Below the pieces are notes generated by a model, which was not told where the DNA came from, ran no database searches, and saw nothing but the letters and a program-made list of their open reading frames with translations. Below, piece by piece: positions 24,124 through 33,314 of a stretch of DNA of 64,000 nt (position 1 is its first letter; every line of letters begins with the position of its first letter). Source of the stretch: JANSWY01 sp965243755. GTDB taxonomy: Bacteria > Bacteroidota > Bacteroidia > Cytophagales > Cyclobacteriaceae. The DNA lies in NCBI GenBank assembly GCA_965243755.1, contig CBDEVW010000004.1:372001-436000 (forward strand), read 5' to 3'. The position numbers were made by a program, and so were the translations under genes.

Positions 24124-26298
24124 GTGTTTACATTTCCAAACTATAGGCAATCTGAAAATAAAGATTGCGGTCCAACATGCCTGAAGATAATATTTAAATA
24201 TTATGGCAAGTCTGTGCCAATAGGCAAATTACGTTCAGTTTCAGAAACTACAAGAATTGGGAGTAGTTTGTTAAATGTTAGCAAGGCCGCTGAGTTATTT
24301 GGTTTTAGAACCTTTGGAGCAAAAGTTGATATTGAAACCCTGGAAGAAAGCCCATTGCCATGTATACTTCATTGGGGTGAAAATCACTATGTAGTATTGT
24401 ATAAAATTAAGAGAGGAAAGTTCTATATTTCCGATCCTGCTTTTGGGTTGGTGAAATATTCCAGAGATGAATTTCTACAAAAATGGACAGGGCAGTCAGA
24501 TCCTCGAATAAAAGGAATATGTCTTTTTTTGGAGCCAACCGGAAAGTTTTTTCAACTTGAAAATGAAGAAGAACAGGTATTTAACTTACGTTATATTGGC
24601 AACTATTTGTCTAAATACAAGAGGTTTATCTGGCAGCTTTTATTAGGACTTGTCACAAGTAGTCTCATTTCCCTGATCTTCCCGTTTTTAACCCAGAGCA
24701 TCGTAGATACAGGTATTACTAATCAGGATATAGATTTTATTTATCTTGTACTGATAGCACAGTTGGTACTATATATCTCTAGAACAGGAGTTGAGGTTTT
24801 GAGAGGTTGGATATTGTTACACTTAAGTTCCAGAGTAAATATATCGCTTGTATCAGATTTCTTCATCAAACTAATGAGTCTTCCTATTGCGTACTTTGAT
24901 GCAAGAGTCACCGGAGACTTACTCCAGAGAATAAATGACCATTCGAGGATAGAAAGGTTATTGACCAATTCTTCTTTGAGTATTTTATTCTCACTGGTCA
25001 ATCTTATTATATTTAGTATAGTTCTTGCCATTTATTCCATCAAAATACTTCTTATTTTTCTATTTGGGAGTGTGCTATATTTTACTTGGGTAATTGTTTT
25101 CCTGAAACGCCGAAAAGTAATTGACCATCGCCGCTTTGAACAGATGGGAGAGGATCAAGGCAAAATGATTGAACTGGTCACTGGTATGCAGGAAATTAAA
25201 TTGCACAATGCTGAAACGATTAAAAGATGGAGTTGGGAACAAACTCAGGTGAAACTCTTTAAAACATCACTCCAAACATTAAAAGTTGAACAGCTTCAAA
25301 ATGTTGGTTCAGGTTTTATTAATGAGGTAACCAATATAATAATTACCGCATTTTCTGCTCAACTTGTTATTTCTGGAGAGATAACTCTCGGAATGATGCT
25401 TGCTATTTCCTATATTGTTGGACAACTGAATGCTCCTATCATACAGTTTATCAGATTCTCCAGAGAGGTACAAGATGCTGTACTTGCATTGCGGAGACTA
25501 TCTGAAGTGCACAATCTGAAGGAAGAACCTCAACCAATTGTATTAAATGCAATACCAGATAACCCAGGTATCTCGATTCAAAATTTGTCTTTCAAATACC
25601 CGGGTACCAATAAGAATGTGTTAAATGACATTAGCTTTCATATTGGTCACAATGAAAAGGTAGCCATCGTCGGTGCAAGTGGCAGTGGTAAAACCACACT
25701 CATGAAGCTATTACTCAAATATTATGATAATTATGAGGGAACCATTCAGGTCGGTCAGCATGACATGAAGAACATCACTCCATTTGTTTGGCGAAACTAC
25801 TGTGGCGCTGTAATGCAGGAGGGAAGCATTTTCAATGATACGGTGGCAAATAATATTGCATTTGGGGTCGATCATGTAGATCATCAAAAACTATTGGAAG
25901 CCATTCGTATTGCCAATTTAGATTCATTCGTATTTGCCCTACCACAGTCTTATAATACCCTAATAGGGTCTGAAGGGTTGGGTATAAGTACCGGCCAAAA
26001 GCAAAGGATTCTGATTGCAAGATCCATCTATAAAAACCCTGATTTTTTGCTTTTTGATGAAGCAACTTCGGCATTAGATGCTGAAAATGAACGCGTGATT
26101 ACAAACAATCTGGATCTTTTCCTAAGAAAGAAAACAGCCATAATAATTGCGCATAGATTAAGTACAGTGGTCAACGCTGATAAGATTTTAGTCCTGCACA
26201 ATGGGCAATTAGCTGAAACAGGAACGCATCAGCAGTTGGTAGAAAGAGAAGGAATATATTACAAGTTAATAAAGGAGCAACTTAACCTTGGGAAATAA
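24124..26298 (+). CDS. Peptidase-containing ABC transporter (C39 bacteriocin exporter)
   Basis: 724 residues from a GTG at 24124; no ATG in frame upstream gives a better N-terminus, and PNYRQSENKDCGPTCL starts at the position usual for the family. The C39 peptidase (1-125) has Cys15, His88 (NHYVVLY) and Asp104 (SDPAFG). Six membrane helices follow (about 165-440). The ABC domain has Walker A GASGSGKTT (517-525), signature ISTGQKQR (621-628), Walker B LLFDEA (642-647) and H-loop His677. It cuts leaders after Gly-Gly and exports the core, fitting the precursor leader ending VTGG. The HlyD-type gene is coupled by a TAATG overlap. Confidence 0.96.
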   Translation: MFTFPNYRQSENKDCGPTCLKIIFKYYGKSVPIGKLRSVSETTRIGSSLLNVSKAAELFGFRTFGAKVDIETLEESPLPCILHWGENHYVVLYKIKRGKFYISDPAFGLVKYSRDEFLQKWTGQSDPRIKGICLFLEPTGKFFQLENEEEQVFNLRYIGNYLSKYKRFIWQLLLGLVTSSLISLIFPFLTQSIVDTGITNQDIDFIYLVLIAQLVLYISRTGVEVLRGWILLHLSSRVNISLVSDFFIKLMSLPIAYFDARVTGDLLQRINDHSRIERLLTNSSLSILFSLVNLIIFSIVLAIYSIKILLIFLFGSVLYFTWVIVFLKRRKVIDHRRFEQMGEDQGKMIELVTGMQEIKLHNAETIKRWSWEQTQVKLFKTSLQTLKVEQLQNVGSGFINEVTNIIITAFSAQLVISGEITLGMMLAISYIVGQLNAPIIQFIRFSREVQDAVLALRRLSEVHNLKEEPQPIVLNAIPDNPGISIQNLSFKYPGTNKNVLNDISFHIGHNEKVAIVGASGSGKTTLMKLLLKYYDNYEGTIQVGQHDMKNITPFVWRNYCGAVMQEGSIFNDTVANNIAFGVDHVDHQKLLEAIRIANLDSFVFALPQSYNTLIGSEGLGISTGQKQRILIARSIYKNPDFLLFDEATSALDAENERVITNNLDLFLRKKTAIIIAHRLSTVVNADKILVLHNGQLAETGTHQQLVEREGIYYKLIKEQLNLGK

Positions 26299-27578
26299 TG
26301 ACTGATAAATCAAAAATACCCGTGCGTCATGAAGAAATAGAGGAGGTACTATCAAGTGTGCCAAATAAGTTAATCATGAACGGAAATATTCTTGTCTTTA
26401 GCGTTTTGGCCGTAATTCTCACTTCCAGTGTCTTCATTAACTTTCCTACAAGCATTACAACTTCGGGTGTGATTACTACCAGAAATGCGCCTCAAATAGA
26501 ATACGCCAAAAAGACCATTAAGATTGAAAAGCTTTTTGTGTCAGATGGAGATACAGTTTCAGCGAAAGACAAATTAATGTTGCTTCAATCATCTGCCGAT
26601 TATGAATATATGCTTGAAGTGGAGAAAATGCTTACCGACGCTAGTCAATCTATCGATGCTCTTAAAAGTTTAATTGAAAGCTACGGCCAAACCCATAAAT
26701 TAGGAGATGTAGTGGTTTCTTTCAATAACCTCAAACATAATGTTATGCAATACTCTCAAGAGGTCAGCTCATCACTTCTAATTGAGAAAATAAGGGTTGA
26801 GAAGGCTATTATTGAGGGGCTTAAAAAGAAATATGAGTCACAATTGAGTCGAAGAGAACTGCTAAGGGAAAAAGTCGCTATCTACGAGAATATTGTTAAT
26901 AGAAATAAAAGACTGCTGTCTGAAAAAGTGATTTCCAGTCAAGAAATGGAGCAGGTGCAGCTCGAGTACTTAAACCATCAGGACCTTTATGAACAAACTA
27001 ATTATTCTATAATTGATCTCAAAGAATCCATTGATACACATACTTATACCATTGAACAGTTGAAAGCCGAACATGATGAAATCCTTAATCGGCTACAAGT
27101 GCTTGTTGACAATAGTATCAATCAGGTTTTAACAGAAATCAGGCAATGGAAAATTGAACATCTCATCATATCGAAAGTTGACGGAGTAGTTTCTTTTCCA
27201 GAGTTTTCCGGCACTAACAAAGAGATCATCAGTGGGTCAACATTGTTCACTGTTTTTCCCATTGAAGAACAAGATTACAGGGTGGAATTAAGTGTTCCTG
27301 TAAATAGTAGTATACATGTGAAGCCAGGAACAAAAGTAGTGGTAGAACTATCAAATTTTCCAAGGACAAAATATGGAGTTTTGGAGGGTGAGATAGAGCA
27401 CATATCAAAAGTGCCAAACGGTAGCGGTATTTATACTGCATCGGTGAAACTGAGCGATCAAAATAAAAACCCGAAACTAATGAATGAAATAAATCAAGAA
27501 TTAGCGTGTAATATCAAGGTCATAGGAAAGGATCTGTCAGTCTTTCAACGCATTTTGGAACGGTTTATTAAAATTTGA
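26298..27578 (+). CDS. HlyD-family membrane fusion protein of the RiPP exporter
   Basis: 426 residues. One membrane helix lies near residues 29-52 (NILVFSVLAVILTSSVFINF), then a biotinyl-lipoyl half (TTSGVITTRNAPQIEYAKKTIKIEKLFVSDGDTVSAKDKLMLL). A long helical hairpin follows (about 95-290; leucine-rich with many Lys/Glu), then the second lipoyl half (HLIISKVDGVVSFPEFSGTNKEIISGSTLFTVFP) and beta-barrel domain (VELSVPVNSSIHVKPGTKVVVELSNFP). It bridges the ABC transporter to an outer-membrane channel; no TolC-type gene is in the window. Its ATG overlaps the transporter stop codon. Confidence 0.93.
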   Translation: MTDKSKIPVRHEEIEEVLSSVPNKLIMNGNILVFSVLAVILTSSVFINFPTSITTSGVITTRNAPQIEYAKKTIKIEKLFVSDGDTVSAKDKLMLLQSSADYEYMLEVEKMLTDASQSIDALKSLIESYGQTHKLGDVVVSFNNLKHNVMQYSQEVSSSLLIEKIRVEKAIIEGLKKKYESQLSRRELLREKVAIYENIVNRNKRLLSEKVISSQEMEQVQLEYLNHQDLYEQTNYSIIDLKESIDTHTYTIEQLKAEHDEILNRLQVLVDNSINQVLTEIRQWKIEHLIISKVDGVVSFPEFSGTNKEIISGSTLFTVFPIEEQDYRVELSVPVNSSIHVKPGTKVVVELSNFPRTKYGVLEGEIEHISKVPNGSGIYTASVKLSDQNKNPKLMNEINQELACNIKVIGKDLSVFQRILERFIKI

Positions 27579-27660
27579 TCTGTGACTGTGTTGCAATTTT
27601 AACCTGCTACCCTATGATGCTACTTATTTGAATTTAATGAATTGATGTAACTTACTACGT

Positions 27661-28140
27661 ATGATCCAATTTTATCAAACTCAGCAGTTGAACAGCCAAC
27701 AAAAGCAGGAAATATTTCAGATCTGGAACAGCGAGTATCCTACAGGGATTAGTTACAATGATCTCGGGGAATTTGAAAATTATCTGGAAGGGCTGGCAGA
27801 TAAAGTTCATGTGCTGATGCTTGATGAGCAACACAAAGTGAAAGGCTGGCTGGCTCATTTCAACAGGGCTAGTGAACGATGGTTTGCAATGATTCTTGAC
27901 CCAACACTGCAGGGATTGGGTTATGGCTCAAAGCTCCTTGCGCTGGCTAAAAATGTAAATCCAGTATTAAACGGATGGGTTGTGGACCATAATGATTATA
28001 AAAAAGCAGATGGGTCGCCCTACACCTCTCCACTGGAATTTTATACGAAAAATGGATTTCGACTAAAGGAAGATCGTCTCGAGATTAAGAATTTATCCAC
28101 TGTCAAAATCCAATGGGCTTTGGACCAGAAGCAGAATTGA
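27661..28140 (+). CDS. GNAT family N-acetyltransferase
   Basis: 159 residues. IFQIWNSEYPTGISYNDLGEFENYLEGLADKVHVLMLDEQHKVKGWLAHFNR gives the N-terminal strands, and ILDPTLQGLGYGSKLLALAKN is the acetyl-CoA loop of the LGxGSxLL type. YTSPLEFYTKNGFRLKEDRLEI is motif B with the C-terminal strand. Cytoplasmic. It starts 82 bases after the exporter partner gene on the same strand, so read-through from the RiPP cluster is possible, but nothing in its sequence ties it to peptide modification. Confidence 0.88.
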   Translation: MIQFYQTQQLNSQQKQEIFQIWNSEYPTGISYNDLGEFENYLEGLADKVHVLMLDEQHKVKGWLAHFNRASERWFAMILDPTLQGLGYGSKLLALAKNVNPVLNGWVVDHNDYKKADGSPYTSPLEFYTKNGFRLKEDRLEIKNLSTVKIQWALDQKQN

Positions 28141-28390
28141 TTATAAATTAAAAAATATTTAGTACCTTTCTGTATCAGCACATTTTTTTGGGACCCATTG
28201 AGTTTATTTTCAACTTAACCTGCTCCACAAGCAGCTAAACACTCGTCTATCCATGAAATGAGCATGATCTAGCGAACACTAACCGGTTATAATATAGAGG
28301 CTAAAAAGACTTAACTGGTTGATGTTTTGGATGATGTGAATTCCATCGCGCCGGCGAACCGGTGACAGTTAAAATCAAAATTATACACAC

Positions 28391-29374
28391 ATGAAAAAGA
28401 TTCTCCTTATTCTTCTCAGTATTATTGTACTGGTTGTTGTTAGTTTATTGATTTACATCAACACTGGTTATGATATCGTTCATGATCAGGAATATCCTCA
28501 GTTATCTGCCAGTACAGACTCTGCAGTGATTGCAAGAGGAAAATACCTCGCTTATGGTCCCGCCCATTGTGCTTCCTGCCATATGCCTATGGACAAAATG
28601 GAGGAGGTAGATAAGGGTGCTGAATTTCCACTGAGTGGTGGATGGGAACTTCAAATTCCTCCAGGTAGCTTCAGGGCTCCAAACCTCACTCCAGATAAAG
28701 AAACCGGGATTGGGAACCTTACCGATGGCCAGATTGCCAGAGCCATGAGATATGCCATTGCACATGATGGGAGAGCGCTGATGCCATTTATGCCTTTTCA
28801 GGAAATGAGTGATGAAGATGTTATCGCACTAATATCATTTCTACGTTCGCAGGAACCGGTAAGAAATGAAGTGCCCAGATCGGAATATACCATGCTGGGT
28901 AAAGCGCTTCTCACTTTTGGGCTGATCAAACCTGAAGGTCCTAAAAACACCCCACCCAAATCAATCAAGCCTGATTCTTCAGTTGTTTACGGAAAATACC
29001 TGGCGAATATTGTTGCCAATTGCGTGGGTTGTCACACCGAGAGAGATCTCAAGTCCGGAGCTTTTGTAGGTGAATGGTTTGCAGGAGGGATGGCATTTCC
29101 ACCGGATAATTTATCTAAAGGCTATTCTTTCATTACTCCTAACCTTACCCCTGATGAAGAAACAGGTGTTATGGCCAGGTGGAGTGAGGAAGCTTTTATC
29201 TCGAGGTTTCGGGCAGGACGTGTTCATGCCACTTCTCCTATGCCATGGGGATCATATTCGAGGATGGATGATATGGAACTCAAAGCGCTTTACAGGTACC
29301 TGAGATCATTGGATCCGATAAAACGAGAGGTTGTCCAGACTGTATTTCAACCTGGCGAGCCACTTCCGGAATAG
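28391..29374 (+). CDS. Membrane-anchored diheme c-type cytochrome
   Basis: 327 residues. A single N-terminal membrane anchor or uncleaved signal (MKKILLILLSIIVLVVVSLLIYI) is followed by two cytochrome c domains. The first heme site is HCASCHM (Cys60, Cys63, His64) with PFMP giving a candidate Met ligand near 134. The second is NCVGCHT (Cys211, Cys214, His215) with SPMPWG near 280. GGWELQIPPGSFRAPNLTPDKETGIG and its second-domain copy SFITPNLTPDEETGVM are typical of the cytochrome subunits of alcohol or gluconate dehydrogenases. No dehydrogenase gene is next to it, so its electron donor is unknown. Periplasmic side of the inner membrane. Confidence 0.92.
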   Translation: MKKILLILLSIIVLVVVSLLIYINTGYDIVHDQEYPQLSASTDSAVIARGKYLAYGPAHCASCHMPMDKMEEVDKGAEFPLSGGWELQIPPGSFRAPNLTPDKETGIGNLTDGQIARAMRYAIAHDGRALMPFMPFQEMSDEDVIALISFLRSQEPVRNEVPRSEYTMLGKALLTFGLIKPEGPKNTPPKSIKPDSSVVYGKYLANIVANCVGCHTERDLKSGAFVGEWFAGGMAFPPDNLSKGYSFITPNLTPDEETGVMARWSEEAFISRFRAGRVHATSPMPWGSYSRMDDMELKALYRYLRSLDPIKREVVQTVFQPGEPLPE

Positions 29375-29449
29375 AATGGAATGTTAAGGTATAAAGCGAG
29401 CGAAGGCAGCACCAGCTAAGCAACCGCCCTCGCAACTATGAAAAATGCT

Positions 29450-29584
29450 TTATTCTACGTTGGTAGATTCTTCTGTTAACCTGAGGTTTCTATTCAGGTT
29501 TTCTGTGATTTTTCTGACTAAATCCTCAGATAAATGAATGAATTCTTCCGCCAATATGGCGCTGTTACCATAAAACTGCTTCAT
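29450..29584 (-). CDS. Possible small protein
   Basis: A 44-residue frame from an ATG at 29584; a GTG at 29665 would extend it to 71. The sequence MKQFYGNSAILAEEFIHLSEDL and on through ENLNRNLRLTEESTNVE is helical and has a natural amino-acid composition. No domain is recognised and no ribosome site is obvious. It sits alone between convergent and divergent neighbours. It could be a chance frame. Confidence 0.3.
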   Translation of the reverse strand: MKQFYGNSAILAEEFIHLSEDLVRKITENLNRNLRLTEESTNVE

Positions 29585-29822
29585 GGTATTATATTTTTCT
29601 CTGGTTCCATAATGATATGAAACTGTTATGGTATTATACCAGATTAGAAATTTCCTCTTGCTCACCTAGTAAAAGTGTGTTTTTTACTTTGTTCCTGTCC
29701 TATTACAAAAGCGAAGGTAGCATGGATTGATTTTTTTTGAATGATAAAATGAAGTGAACAGGAATAAAAGTTGATTGGATTGCCCGGGCATATATCTTTG
29801 TGCAGGTAATCATACAAAGTCA

Positions 29823-30341
29823 ATGAAAATGGGTAAACATAAGTGCATATTTCTGGATAGGGATGGAGTGATCAATAAGGACTTTGTGGATTACGCTTAT
29901 AGCCTGGACAAGTTTTTCATACTGGATGGCGTAGAGGAGGCTCTGGCAGCATTGAAAGGAGCCGGATACCTTTTAGTGATCATTACAAACCAATCGGGGA
30001 TAGCCAAAGGGATTTACACCAGGGAGCAGATGCAAACATGTCATGACTATCTTCAGGAAAGGGTAGGAGGGATTATTGATGCCATTTATTTCAGTCCATA
30101 CCACCCCTCCATTACAGAGTCATTGAGCAGAAAGCCTGGCACATTGATGTTTGAAAAGGCCATTGCTCGATTTGACATTGACGTGCGTCAGTCCTGGATG
30201 ATAGGTGATAAAAAAAGGGATTTGATTCCTGCGATCAAATTGGGATTAAAAACTGCCCAGGTAGACGGCCATGATGATAAAATGGCTGATATTGTTGCCA
30301 GGGACCTCAAAACAGCTAGCGAACTAATATTAAATGCATAA
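29823..30341 (+). CDS. HAD-IIIA phosphatase, GmhB/HisB-N-like
   Basis: 172 residues from the ATG at 29823; an earlier TTG at 29775 is less likely. HAD motif I is IFLDRDGVINKDF (Asp12, Asp14), motif II VIITNQSGIA, the conserved Lys is in RKPGTLMFEKA, and motif III is MIGDKKRDLIPA. The family is the heptose 1,7-bisphosphate phosphatase / histidinol-phosphatase group. The usual zinc loop (CxH...CxCRKP) reads YFSPYHPSITESLSRKP, with every Cys replaced. Such zinc-less variants exist. No heptose or LPS genes are adjacent. A hairpin terminator follows. Confidence 0.85.
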   Translation: MKMGKHKCIFLDRDGVINKDFVDYAYSLDKFFILDGVEEALAALKGAGYLLVIITNQSGIAKGIYTREQMQTCHDYLQERVGGIIDAIYFSPYHPSITESLSRKPGTLMFEKAIARFDIDVRQSWMIGDKKRDLIPAIKLGLKTAQVDGHDDKMADIVARDLKTASELILNA

Positions 30342-30343
30342 AA

Positions 30344-30364
30344 AAAGCGGGACTATCCCGCTTT
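30344..30364. terminator. Bidirectional terminator hairpin
   Basis: AAAGCGGGA and TCCCGCTTT form a perfect 9-bp stem around CTA, with seven T on the minus strand. It lies between the stop codons of the convergent HAD and SH3-lipoprotein genes. Confidence 0.8.
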
Positions 30365-30384
30365 ATGTGCCTGGTTTGAGTATT

Positions 30385-31137
30385 TTATTGAATGGAATCG
30401 GCTTCAATTTCTGGAAGATCCTCTGTTGTGTTTAATTCAGCAAGGATATCAGAAAGTATTGGAATGAATTGAGAGCTGGCCAGGTCTCCATTATCCAGTA
30501 TTTCCTGAAGTGCTTCTTTTTTCTTTTCTATGTCTTCATTGGCAAGGGCCTGAGCTCCAAACTTCGCTACCGCTACATCAATCGCATCCTGAGATAAGCT
30601 ACCATTTTTCACCCATCCTTTTTCAATCCATTTACCTTCTTTTCTTTTCCCTACAACTTCTCTCCAGTCGTCCTGAGATGATTTGACCGCCACTATGTCC
30701 ATTTGACTATATTGCTTATCTGCCTTAGTCAGTAAATCAGGTCTTTTGTAGATTTCTGTATCCTCAAGAAAAACAGCTACTGTTCCCTCGGGAATAACAA
30801 ACTCTGACCTGCTCCACCCTTCAGTTTCGTCAGCCAGTCTTACTTTATAGTAAGTTTTATTTTCAACACTATCTTCCATGGATTCTCCAAGATATGTGAC
30901 AGTTTCACCAATGCTCATGGAAGTGAGCCACTTACCTTTCGGGTGAGGTGTTTCTCTTACGGAAACTTTATCCCAGATGCACACCGCATCTACAACTTTT
31001 GATGCTGGTTCCTCGGCTACTTCTTCTGTTGTTTCAGGTGATTCCGCGGGTTGCTCTGTTGCAGTAGTAGTACCACCTCCGCCGCAACTAAAAAAAATAC
31101 CGGCGATAGCTATGGTTGAGATCAATTGAAATTTCAT
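30385..31137 (-). CDS. Lipoprotein with SH3-like domain
   Basis: 250 residues. The lipobox is IFFSC (MKFQLISTIAIAGIFFSCGGGG), followed by an acidic Thr/Glu-rich spacer (TATEQPAESPETTEEVAEEPA). Residues about 50-115 form a bacterial SH3-like domain (VSVRETPHPKGKWLTSMSIGETVTYLGES ... YYKVRLADETEGWSRSEFV), and a second related module lies near 120-180 (AVFLEDTEIYKRPDLLTKADKQYSQMDIVAVKSSQDDWREVVGKR ... GWVKNGSLS). The C-terminus is helical. Anchored to an envelope membrane, possibly binding peptidoglycan. Single gene with a terminator on its 3' side. Confidence 0.8.
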   Translation of the reverse strand: MKFQLISTIAIAGIFFSCGGGGTTTATEQPAESPETTEEVAEEPASKVVDAVCIWDKVSVRETPHPKGKWLTSMSIGETVTYLGESMEDSVENKTYYKVRLADETEGWSRSEFVIPEGTVAVFLEDTEIYKRPDLLTKADKQYSQMDIVAVKSSQDDWREVVGKRKEGKWIEKGWVKNGSLSQDAIDVAVAKFGAQALANEDIEKKKEALQEILDNGDLASSQFIPILSDILAELNTTEDLPEIEADSIQ

Positions 31138-31216
31138 ATTATTTTGATTAAGGCTATGATTCGGTTAATGATTCTAAAGTAAATGAAATTTTGGCAATTT
31201 CAATCCCTTTGCCACT

Positions 31217-31259
31217 CAAAAAAAAAGAAAGACCATTTCCATAACTGGATTTGGTCTTT
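31217..31259 (-). terminator. Rho-independent terminator
   Basis: On the minus strand AAAGACCAAATCC pairs with GGAAATGGTCTTT (two internal mismatches) and is followed by a C and nine T. It lies about 106 bases past the stop of the small secreted protein gene and ends its transcript. Confidence 0.65.
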
Positions 31260-31365
31260 ACTTTTCACACCAATAAATTTTGTTAATTGCGTTTTAAAAT
31301 TAGAGTTATTTAAAGATACACGGTTCTCATATTTTATCAAACCGTTATTTGTAAATATTTCCGAT

Positions 31366-31740
31366 TTATTGAGCTGTCATCGTTATTTTTTTGCCGTTCC
31401 GTTCATACACAAATTCAGTCTCTGTTAATTTCAGGATTTTCTGAGTCCATTTTTGTCCGATATAATCCACATAAAGAATCATTTCTACCTTGTCTCTCCA
31501 TCCCCAGCTGCCTGTAGACACACCGATGGTTTTATATTTGCCCAAAGTGGCAAAATTTTGCTTCAGTGCATTAGCCTCACTCTTTTCTGTGTCAGGTATC
31601 CACCATTTATTCATAAGTAAATTTTCGTATTCTCTTAATTTTTGCTGAGCAAGAGCAGCACTGTCGGAGGGGGAGATGTCTTGGGAGTAGACAATGTGTC
31701 CCAGAACAATCAATAATATAGTAATTATTGCAGTTTTCAT
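31366..31740 (-). CDS. Small secreted protein, unknown
   Basis: 124 residues with signal peptide MKTAIITILLIVLGHIVYSQ. The mature part has a helix (SDSAALAQQKLREYENLLMNKWWIPD) and a beta-rich end (YKTIGVSTGSWGWRDKVEMILYVDYIGQKWTQKILKLTETEFVYERNGKKITM) that looks like a lipocalin-like or short beta-barrel module used in Bacteroidota proteins that read out a value and compare it. No domain is recognised with confidence. It has its own terminator on the 3' side. Confidence 0.7.
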   Translation of the reverse strand: MKTAIITILLIVLGHIVYSQDISPSDSAALAQQKLREYENLLMNKWWIPDTEKSEANALKQNFATLGKYKTIGVSTGSWGWRDKVEMILYVDYIGQKWTQKILKLTETEFVYERNGKKITMTAQ

Positions 31741-32029
31741 GATAATGTAATTTTTAAGAAAGATTAAAGATAATCAATTTCTAAATAATGGTGATTTTAT
31801 TATATAAAATAGGATTAATTAAAGAGAGTTTGTGCTTTACCCACAACTTACGATCAAGTCCGGTAAAAGGTTATCTGTTCGATCGTGTGCAACAAATTGT
31901 ACATGAACCAGACGAATAAATATTAGTGTAGGCACATGTATATTTTGTAAACACTTGATAATCAATATTATGTATATTTTGGTATGATGGTGGTAGTGAG
32001 TTGGAAGTTAAAACTCAAATAAAAAGATT

Positions 32030-32446
32030 ATGAACAGTTCAAAAAAACTCATTAAAGTATTTGCGTTAGCCTTAGCTTTCGTGGTAGTTCAAGGTACAGC
32101 CTTTGCAGGGGCGGGTCCAAAAGTTATTCAAAAAGCCAGAAAGGCAGTGGAGTCAGCTGCCCCACATGATTGGAAAACTTTTGCTGAAGCTGCAAGCATG
32201 TGTATTGACAAATCAGTGAATTGGGATGAGGCGCTCAGCTGGGTGAAAAAGTCTGTGGATATTAAAGAAACAGCTTATAACCTGGAAGTACTGGGCGATT
32301 ATTACCTGAAGAATAACATGCCGGAACAGGCCATTGAATACTACATTAAAAGTATGGACAATGCCCGGGCCACAGATATTAACGCTGATTTGAGTAGCCA
32401 GCAAGCTAAGATATCCAAGGCATATGAGTTAAGGTCAAAAATCTAA
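32030..32446 (+). CDS. Secreted TPR protein
   Basis: 138 residues. The signal peptide ends at GTAFAG (MNSSKKLIKVFALALAFVVVQGTAFA). The remainder has two tetratricopeptide-like units: DWKTFAEAASMCIDKSVNWDEALSWVKKSVDIKETAYNLEVLGDYYLKNNMPEQAIEYYIKSMDNARATD. Probably a periplasmic binding module. A good terminator (GGCGTCTC/GAGATGCC plus nine T) follows. No partner gene is visible. Confidence 0.8.
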   Translation: MNSSKKLIKVFALALAFVVVQGTAFAGAGPKVIQKARKAVESAAPHDWKTFAEAASMCIDKSVNWDEALSWVKKSVDIKETAYNLEVLGDYYLKNNMPEQAIEYYIKSMDNARATDINADLSSQQAKISKAYELRSKI

Positions 32447-32470
32447 TTAACTCTATCACTGAAATAAGAG

Positions 32471-32501
32471 GGCGTCTCCACTAAGAGATGCCTTTTTTTT
32501 T
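32471..32501 (+). terminator. Rho-independent terminator of the TPR gene
   Basis: GGCGTCTC and GAGATGCC pair (one G-U) around CACTAA and are followed by a run of nine T. Starts 25 bases past the stop codon. Confidence 0.85.
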
Positions 32502-32709
32502 GTGCATCGATTTGTCAGAATTCGTCGGTGATGTTGTTGGCAACATTAGTTTTTGAGTATGAAGTGCTTATACCGCTGTTTGCCAGAATTCACATTTAGA
32601 AACTATAGAATTTGCCTTGCAACTGAGAAAAAATGATTTTCTTTGCGCAGGCAAATGAAGCGGGGGCGCTTGCTCTTTGTTTGGAGACATTTGGTGGAGA
32701 AAAGGAGAT

Positions 32710-33126
32710 ATGGAAAAAAATATAATTCTATGTGTGGATGATGAGAAAGCGGTTTTAGATACCCTCAGAGCCATGCTTAGGAGAGCTTTTCAAGGATATT
32801 TACTGGAGTTTGCAGAAAGTGGAGAAGAGGCTTTGGAACTGCTGGATGAATATACCAATCAATCTATCGGAAAATTGGTGGTCATCACTGATTGGCTGAT
32901 GCCTGGAATGAAAGGGGATGAATTCCTGGTAGAAGTTCATAAAAAGTATCCGAAAGCACTTAAAATTATATTGTCCGGACTAATCGATCAATCCGGCATG
33001 CAGCGGGCAAAAAATGAGGCAGAATTATATGATGTGGTTTCCAAACCCTGGGATGCCTCAGCGCTGGTGAGCCTGATTAAAAAAGGGATTGAAGAACAAC
33101 TTGATGTAGAGGAAAACACTGAATAG
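32710..33126 (+). CDS. Single-domain response regulator
   Basis: 138 residues from the ATG at 32710; a frame from 32677 exists but adds an unlikely N-terminus. The receiver domain has the acidic pair CVDDEKAVL (Asp10, Asp11), the phosphorylation site VVITDWLMPGMKGDEF (Asp61), ILSGL for the conserved Thr/Ser position and SKPWDAS with the conserved Lys near 112. The PWD after the Lys is typical of RpfG/hybrid-kinase-linked receivers. No output domain, so it works by binding a partner. No histidine kinase is in the window. Confidence 0.9.
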   Translation: MEKNIILCVDDEKAVLDTLRAMLRRAFQGYLLEFAESGEEALELLDEYTNQSIGKLVVITDWLMPGMKGDEFLVEVHKKYPKALKIILSGLIDQSGMQRAKNEAELYDVVSKPWDASALVSLIKKGIEEQLDVEENTE

Positions 33127-33314
33127 TGCCTCATGCTTAATTAATTCTCATTCTGTAATTCTGAGTATTTCTGATTCATTCAACCTCAGAAAGTGAAGTT
33201 GGGTAATGATCAATTTGACAAAACAAGTCAATTGCCAAACAATATTTCGTAAGTCTTTTCTATGCCATATTTTGATTAATTTTGTTGTCTGAAATAAACA
33301 ACAACCCATAGGAT

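Noticed and set aside
14143..27578. Class I lanthipeptide reading of the cluster
   Set aside because: No LanB dehydratase or stand-alone LanC; the single 927-residue enzyme has the LanM layout.
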